NCBI RefSeq assembly: GCF_009727055.1
Contig: NC_052357.1
Span: forward strand, 11,870,249 to 11,934,248
Direction of reading: 5' to 3'
DNA: 64,000 bases
Source: Benincasa hispida
Lineage: Eukaryota; Streptophyta; Magnoliopsida; Cucurbitales; Cucurbitaceae
A program made the position numbers and the translations under genes. The notes under the pieces were generated by a model. It ran no database searches, was not told the origin of the DNA, and worked only from the letters and a program-made list of their open reading frames with translations. This document shows positions 60,101 to 64,000 of this stretch, piece by piece. Positions within the stretch are counted from its first letter, which is position 1. Each line of letters begins with the position of its first letter.

Positions 60101-60353
60101 TTTATAGTATCACGACACATCTAGTAGTTAATAATTTTTTGTCGAAAAAAATGTTATGTATGTATATATATAAATTTAATGTTTATTTGGACAATATAAA
60201 AAAATATATTTTTTTCATACTCCCGTTAAACTATATTCTATCATCTAAAAATCAACATTAATATAGCATAGCAATAATTGATGTGTACTTTCATTTTAGA
60301 TGTTCAAATCTTTATACCTTTTATTTTTTTAAGAACTCTTCATTTTAGAGACC

Positions 60354-60779
60354 AAATACCTAAAGATAATAATGAGATTTCAATAAATTATGTCATGACA
60401 GGAAAAAGATAGAATCGAATTAATGTAATTATTGACAACATTTTTGCGTATAATGTTGCTCTTGATATTATATCTGAAAATGAGGATCCTAAACCAAAAT
60501 CTGTTGAAGAATGTCGACATAGAAAAGATTGGCTTCAGTGGAAAGAAACAATTGAGGCAGAATTAAACTCACTTTCAAAACGCCAGGTTTTTGGACCTGT
60601 AGCCCAACCAAAAGGTGTTAAACCTGCGAGATACAAATGGGTATTTGTGAGAAAAAGAAGAAAATAATGAGGTCACAAGATATAAAGTAAGACTAATTGG
60701 ACAAGGTTTTTCACAAAGATCTGATATTGATTTTGAGGAGACGTATTCTTCAGTTGTAGATGCAATTATATTATGATAT
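60354..60779 (+). repeat. Copia B segment, second copy of the direct duplication
   Basis: It matches 58104-58526 with scattered substitutions. It then continues into further copia RT sequence (LMDVVTTYLYESLDNDIYMRIPKGF). Confidence 0.85.
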
Positions 60780-61646
60780 TTAATAGGCTTGATTGTGTAT
60801 AAAAGTCTGGATATGCATCTTATGGATGTAGTCACAACATATTTATATGAATCTCTTGATAATGATATTTATATGAGAATCCCAAAAGGATTTAAGGTAC
60901 CTGAAACATATACATCAAATTTTCGGGGATGGTATTCAATAAAGTTACAGAGATCATTATATGGATTGAAACAATCAGGACAAATACTGCATTTTTAGTA
61001 AATTTATTAGCTAGATATAATTCTTCTCCTACAAAAAGACATTGGAACGAAATTAAACATATACTCTGTTATCTCCGAGGAACAATCGATATGGGTTTAT
61101 TTTATTCAAATAAATCAAATTTTGATCTAGTTGGTTATGCAGCTTCTGGATATTTATCTGATTTACACAAAACTAAATCTCAAACAAGTTATCTGTTCAC
61201 ATGTGGAGGAACTGCTATATCATGGCGATCGGTGAAACAGACTATAACGATCACTTCCTCAAATAATGCTGAAATTCTTGCAATTCACGAGGCTAGTCGA
61301 AAATGTGTATGGCTAAGCACTAGAAGAATTTCGGGCTTTAATGTCGGTTGACAACCAACATTAAAGATAGTATTATTAAAGCCCTTTAATGTCGGTTGCA
61401 ATCGACATTAAAGCCATTTATTGAAATTTGCCACCGACATTAAAGCTCAGAATCTGTCTATTTTATCAATTATTGTCCGTTTTTTAAAATTTCGTTGTCG
61501 AATCCATTTTTTTGGTCAAAAAGTATAACATGACACATCATCATCGAACGTTGTGGTTATGACATAATATTTATGTATGGATTTCAAATCTATTACATTT
61601 AATCCACAAGTTCTGCTAAATTATAATTTAAAAGCCGTACAATAAT

Positions 61647-61814
61647 TTAGCCCTTGAAAACACAAATAACAAGTAATACAAGTATTATGATTTTACAAAC
61701 ATTATGAGTTTTACTGTCCCTCTCCACTTGGTAAGTATGGATCCCTTCATAATTCTTCTTGAACAGACCCCCTAGCTTCAGCAATGTCTGGTTATAGGCA
61801 TCTTTGTCTGACCA
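61647..61814 (-). pseudogene. Captured exon fragment, possibly the last exon of PEP carboxykinase
   Basis: On the minus strand, after an acceptor-like AACAACAG at 61815, a frame reads [20 protein letters not shown] and continues through [15 protein letters not shown] to a stop at 61647. The beginning recalls, from memory, the C-terminal end of plant ATP-dependent phosphoenolpyruvate carboxykinase. Its own frame does not join that of the neighbouring exon-like block at 61900-62014 across the intervening 85-nt intron-like sequence. It is inside the CACTA element, so it is probably a transduplicated host fragment rather than a gene. Confidence 0.35.
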
Positions 61815-61899
61815 CTGTTGTTCAAAGGATCACAAACAAAAAAAGTTTAAGACAAAGGATTGAAAGTGAAAATGAGATCAGAATTCATATTCAACTAAC

Positions 61900-62014
61900 C
61901 ATGTTTATTGGGAATGTGTATAAATGGTAGATTCAAGACAAAATTCTTGACTAGAGTTCCCCAAGAAAAAGCATAAAGAGGTTGCGATACCAAATCTTTA
62001 CTCATTTGTTGCAC
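61900..62014 (-). other. Exon-like block inside the CACTA element
   Basis: It is bounded by TTTTGCAG (62015) and ATG|GTTAG (61900/61899), with 38 open codons (VQQMSKDLVSQPLYAFSWGT..) on the minus strand. I do not recognise the protein. The block and its splice-like borders suggest captured genic sequence or a remnant of the element's own gene. Confidence 0.35.
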
Positions 62015-62159
62015 CTGCAAAACAAGAAAACTCAATAGTTGAATAAATGAGAGAATCTTCTTTTTAAAACTATGAGTTATCAACTAAAACTTATTAAAAC
62101 TGTGAGTCAAACATTCTTTTAGTGTATTTAATTAGCATAATGCATTTGTTCTCAAGCCA

Positions 62160-62720
62160 ATCAATCGTTTAGTTCCTGCATCTATCGTTTAGCTCCAGCG
62201 GCCCATCGTATAGCTCAATCATTTAGTAAACGATCTCGCGCATAGGCTATCGTTTAGCTACCGCGCCCATCGTTTACCTCCATTGTTTAGCGTTAACGCC
62301 TTATCGTCTAATGCATTCGCTTATCACTTAACGTCATCACCTATCACTTAGCATTTCGCCTATTGTGTAGTGTGTCTGCTCATCGTCTAGCGCAACACGG
62401 CAATTGTCTAGCGCTCATGCCCATCGCGTAGCGCCATTGTGTAGTGTATCGCTTAGCGCCTGCGCATCTACTATACGGTCGTCCAGCGTCCGCCTACACG
62501 ATCAACGATTGTCCAGCACCTGCCTACACGATCGTTTAACGCATCGCTTAGCTCTGCACATCTGCTATACGATCATCTACCTCATCGTTTAGCTTTCCGC
62601 ATTGCTATACGATCGTCCAGCGTCCGCCTACATGATCGCCTACCTCATCGTGTAGTGCTACCCATTTGCTACACAATCGTCTACCTAGCGCCTTGTGCTC
62701 AACATTTCGATTTCACTGCT
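62160..62720. repeat. GC-rich minisatellite in the CACTA element
   Basis: Diverged copies of a unit built around ATCGTYTAGCGC and CTATACGATCGTCCAGCG recur every 20-40 bp. The block is far more GC-rich than anything nearby, and the same units reappear at 63076-63250 and 63373-63450. Confidence 0.75.
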
Positions 62721-62879
62721 CTTGCTCACGCATACCTAATGCAGGAGCAACTCTTGGCAACGCCTTTTACCAATACTTCAACAAATGTATCATATACAAC
62801 AAAACCATTAATCAAATCAAATTTCAAAGGCTATAGACACATAAAAAGTAGGCCCAAATCTAGGAGCAGAGAGACATAT

Positions 62880-63060
62880 TGAAGTGAAACCGCAGCTGGC
62901 TTTCATTGAGACATTTACACAAACAGTTGAGAGGTATAACATAAGAATAAAAATTGCTGTGAGTTTAAGAGAGGAAAGAGAAGAAAAGCATACTGATCTG
63001 GACGAACGACGAACGATGAACTTCAAATCAAACGACGAACGACGAACGGCGACACACGGA
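62880..63060 (+). repeat. CACTA internal repeat segment
   Basis: The stretch 'cagttgagaggtataacataag ... actgatctggacgaacgacgaac' recurs at 63257-63334 and 63494-63605. Open frames across it have no domain and follow from the repeat. Confidence 0.5.
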
Positions 63061-63163
63061 TCAACACATCTGTTCATCGTCTAGCGCATCACGGCTATCG
63101 TCTAGCGCTCATGCCCATCGCATAGCGCCATTGTGTAGTCTATCGCTTAGCGCCCGCGCATCT

Positions 63164-63334
63164 GCTATACGATCGTCCAGCGCCCGCCTACACGATCGAA
63201 GATCGTCCAGCGTTCACACATATCTACACAATCGTCTAGCGCTGAGAGGAAAGTTGAGAGGCGTAACATTGAGATATTTGTGCAAACAGTTGAGAGGCGT
63301 AACATAAGTACAAAAATTGTTGTGAGTTTAAGAG
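63164..63334 (+). repeat. 171-bp repeat, left copy (adjoins adapter)
   Basis: It runs from GCTATACGATCG to GTTTAAGAG. It differs from 63373-63543 at about four positions, all within its first 40 bp. Confidence 0.9.
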
Positions 63335-63372
63335 CTGTCTCTTATACACATCTAGATGTGTATAAGAGACAG
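63335..63372. other. Nextera (Tn5) mate-pair junction adapter left in the assembly
   Basis: It is a perfect 38-bp palindrome formed by the 19-bp Tn5 mosaic end CTGTCTCTTATACACATCT joined to its reverse complement. This is the circularisation adapter of Nextera mate-pair libraries, not plant DNA. The frame across it yields the peptide VSYTHLDVYKRQ, a known contaminant string in protein databases. Confidence 0.97.
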
Positions 63373-63543
63373 GCTATACGATCATCCAGCGCCCGCCTAC
63401 ACGATTCACGATCGTCCAGCGTTCACACATATCTACACAATCGTCTAGCGCTGAGAGGAAAGTTGAGAGGCGTAACATTGAGATATTTGTGCAAACAGTT
63501 GAGAGGCGTAACATAAGTACAAAAATTGTTGTGAGTTTAAGAG
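63373..63543 (+). repeat. 171-bp repeat, right copy (adjoins adapter)
   Basis: It has the same length and nearly the same sequence as 63164-63334. The two copies meet at the adapter, so one of them may be an artefact of unsplit mate-pair reads. Confidence 0.9.
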
Positions 63544-64000
63544 AGGAAAGAGAAGAAGAGCATACTGATCTGGACGAACGACGAACCGCGAACTTCAGAT
63601 CGAACAACGAACGACGACACATGGATCCGGGCGACATCATATCTGGGCAACTGGGTGCGACGGCGCAGGTTGCAGACGAACAGACCTGCACGGAAGCCAG
63701 ATCTACACTACAACAGACCTGCACAGGTTGCATGACGGTATGGGTTATGCTACCCATTAGCAAGGGTTTGGAAGAGAGAAGTGAGAAAGAAGAGGGTCTG
63801 AGGAGAGAAGTGTGAGAATGAGAGGAAAAAGAAAATAGGGGGAGAGTGAAGAGGGAAAAATTAAGCGGGTCTTTAATGTCGGTTTAAAACCAACATTGAA
63901 GGTACTCCTACAATGTTAGTTTAAAACCGACATTAAAGACCCATTTTTTTAAAAAAATAAAACCGACATTATACATCTGATTTCACTTTTTTCAATCGAT

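Larger units (their letters stand above)
58527..60353 (+). repeat. Second tRNA-Ser unit array, embedded in copia B
   Basis: About 1.83 kb is made of the same unit as the 45.7-48.3 kb array (same spacer landmarks, same orientation), with partial tRNA copies at 58923, 59353, 59935 and 60068. Its left edge follows '..attatgatata' of copia. Its right edge passes from '..gagacc' into 'aaatacctaaagat' of copia. Confidence 0.9.
56398..61317 (+). pseudogene. Copia B pol (broken, interrupted)
   Basis: Pieces in order are as follows. A decayed protease lies at about 56398-56790. The GAG-pre-integrase HDRLGH is at about 56843. Integrase at 56942-57570 has DICGPIK and NGLAESF, with LNNAGEF in place of LDNAGEF as in copia A. 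The start of RT is at 58420-58526. A second copy of the 58104-58526 segment lies at 60354-60779, and RT then continues to YGLKQS. There is an internal deletion, then the RNase H start (ARYNSSPTKRHW, TIDMGLFYSN, SGYLSD) up to 61317. Numerous stops are present and no active domain remains. Confidence 0.8.
54721..64000 (+). mobile_element. Copia B: degenerate Ty1/copia element, nested with other insertions, running off the window
   Basis: The 5' LTR (54721-55061), gag, protease, integrase, RT and RNase H segments match copia A in order and sequence. The body is interrupted by a tRNA-Ser array (58527-60353) with a flanking 420-bp duplication. It has lost the YVDD-containing part of RT (junction near 60983) and is split at 61317 by a CACTA element. 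The remaining RNase H and 3' LTR should lie beyond 64000. Confidence 0.85.
61318..64000 (+). mobile_element. CACTA (En/Spm) element inserted in copia B, right end beyond the window
   Basis: The left end is CACTAGAAGAATTTCGGGC, followed by palindromic sub-terminal repeats (TTTAATGTCGGTTG..). At 63867-64000 the same right-terminal module as at 40910-41030 appears, so the right tip should lie about 30-40 bp past 64000. The insertion is after GGCTAAG of the copia RNase H region; copia A continues ATCAATGAC there, so a 3-bp AAG duplication is predicted. No transposase frame is visible, so it is non-autonomous. Confidence 0.8.

Noticed and set aside
62160..63450. A CRISPR-like array, because of regularly recurring short GC-rich words
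   Set aside because: Units are diverged, spacing is irregular (20-40 bp), there are no unique spacers of constant length, and the context is a plant CACTA element.
63280..63516. 78-codon frame containing VSYTHLDVYKRQ
   Set aside because: The peptide is the translation of the Tn5/Nextera adapter; the frame is an artefact.

Overview
The window looks like a repeat-rich, AT-rich nuclear segment of a dicot. The plant evidence is a leucine-rich-repeat receptor kinase of the PSY1R/PSKR group, an RBR-type ubiquitin ligase gene with plant-style introns, plant Ty1/copia and CACTA elements, and a plant-type tRNA-Ser(GCU). I suspect a cucurbit because several small repeat families look familiar from that group, but that is memory, not proof.

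Layout. 0-2.4 kb: remnants of a SIRE/Maximus-like copia LTR and other LTR pieces. 2.4-4.5 kb: a degenerate minisatellite, a GC-rich hAT-like MITE and a SINE. 4.5-10.3 kb: copia A, a full-length but dead Ty1/copia element with a 5-bp target duplication. 11.3-14.5 kb, minus strand: a three-exon RBR E3 ligase gene, all exons recovered, with a 2-nt frameshift in RING1. 14.5-27.4 kb: foldback elements, a SINE, a MITE and a putative 2-kb solo LTR, with no convincing gene. 27.5-31.1 kb: the one clearly intact protein gene, a PSY1R-like receptor kinase with a probable 5'UTR intron. 32.8-34.9 kb: two exon-like leader segments of unknown genes. 35.4-40.1 kb: an LTR element with two 1.6-kb LTRs and no pol. 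40.4-41.1 kb: the right end of a CACTA element. 41.2-44.6 kb: MITEs and foldbacks. 45.7-48.3 kb: a tandem array of tRNA-Ser(GCU) units with one intact tRNA. 48.8-53.2 kb: a MITE and a second copia family (LTR, PBS, truncated gag). 54.7 kb to the end: copia B, a relative of copia A, interrupted by a second tRNA-Ser array flanked by a 420-bp copia duplication and then by a CACTA element that carries a GC-rich minisatellite and a probable captured exon.

The two host protein genes are unrelated single loci: a plasma-membrane peptide receptor and a ubiquitin ligase (probably inactive). The most unusual biology is the tRNA-Ser repeat family and its invasion of a retrotransposon. The main data-quality issue is a 38-bp Nextera/Tn5 mate-pair junction adapter left in the assembly at 63335-63372, which makes the neighbouring 171-bp duplication suspect. 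An N at 4870 flanked by two identical 45-bp copies is a second likely assembly scar.
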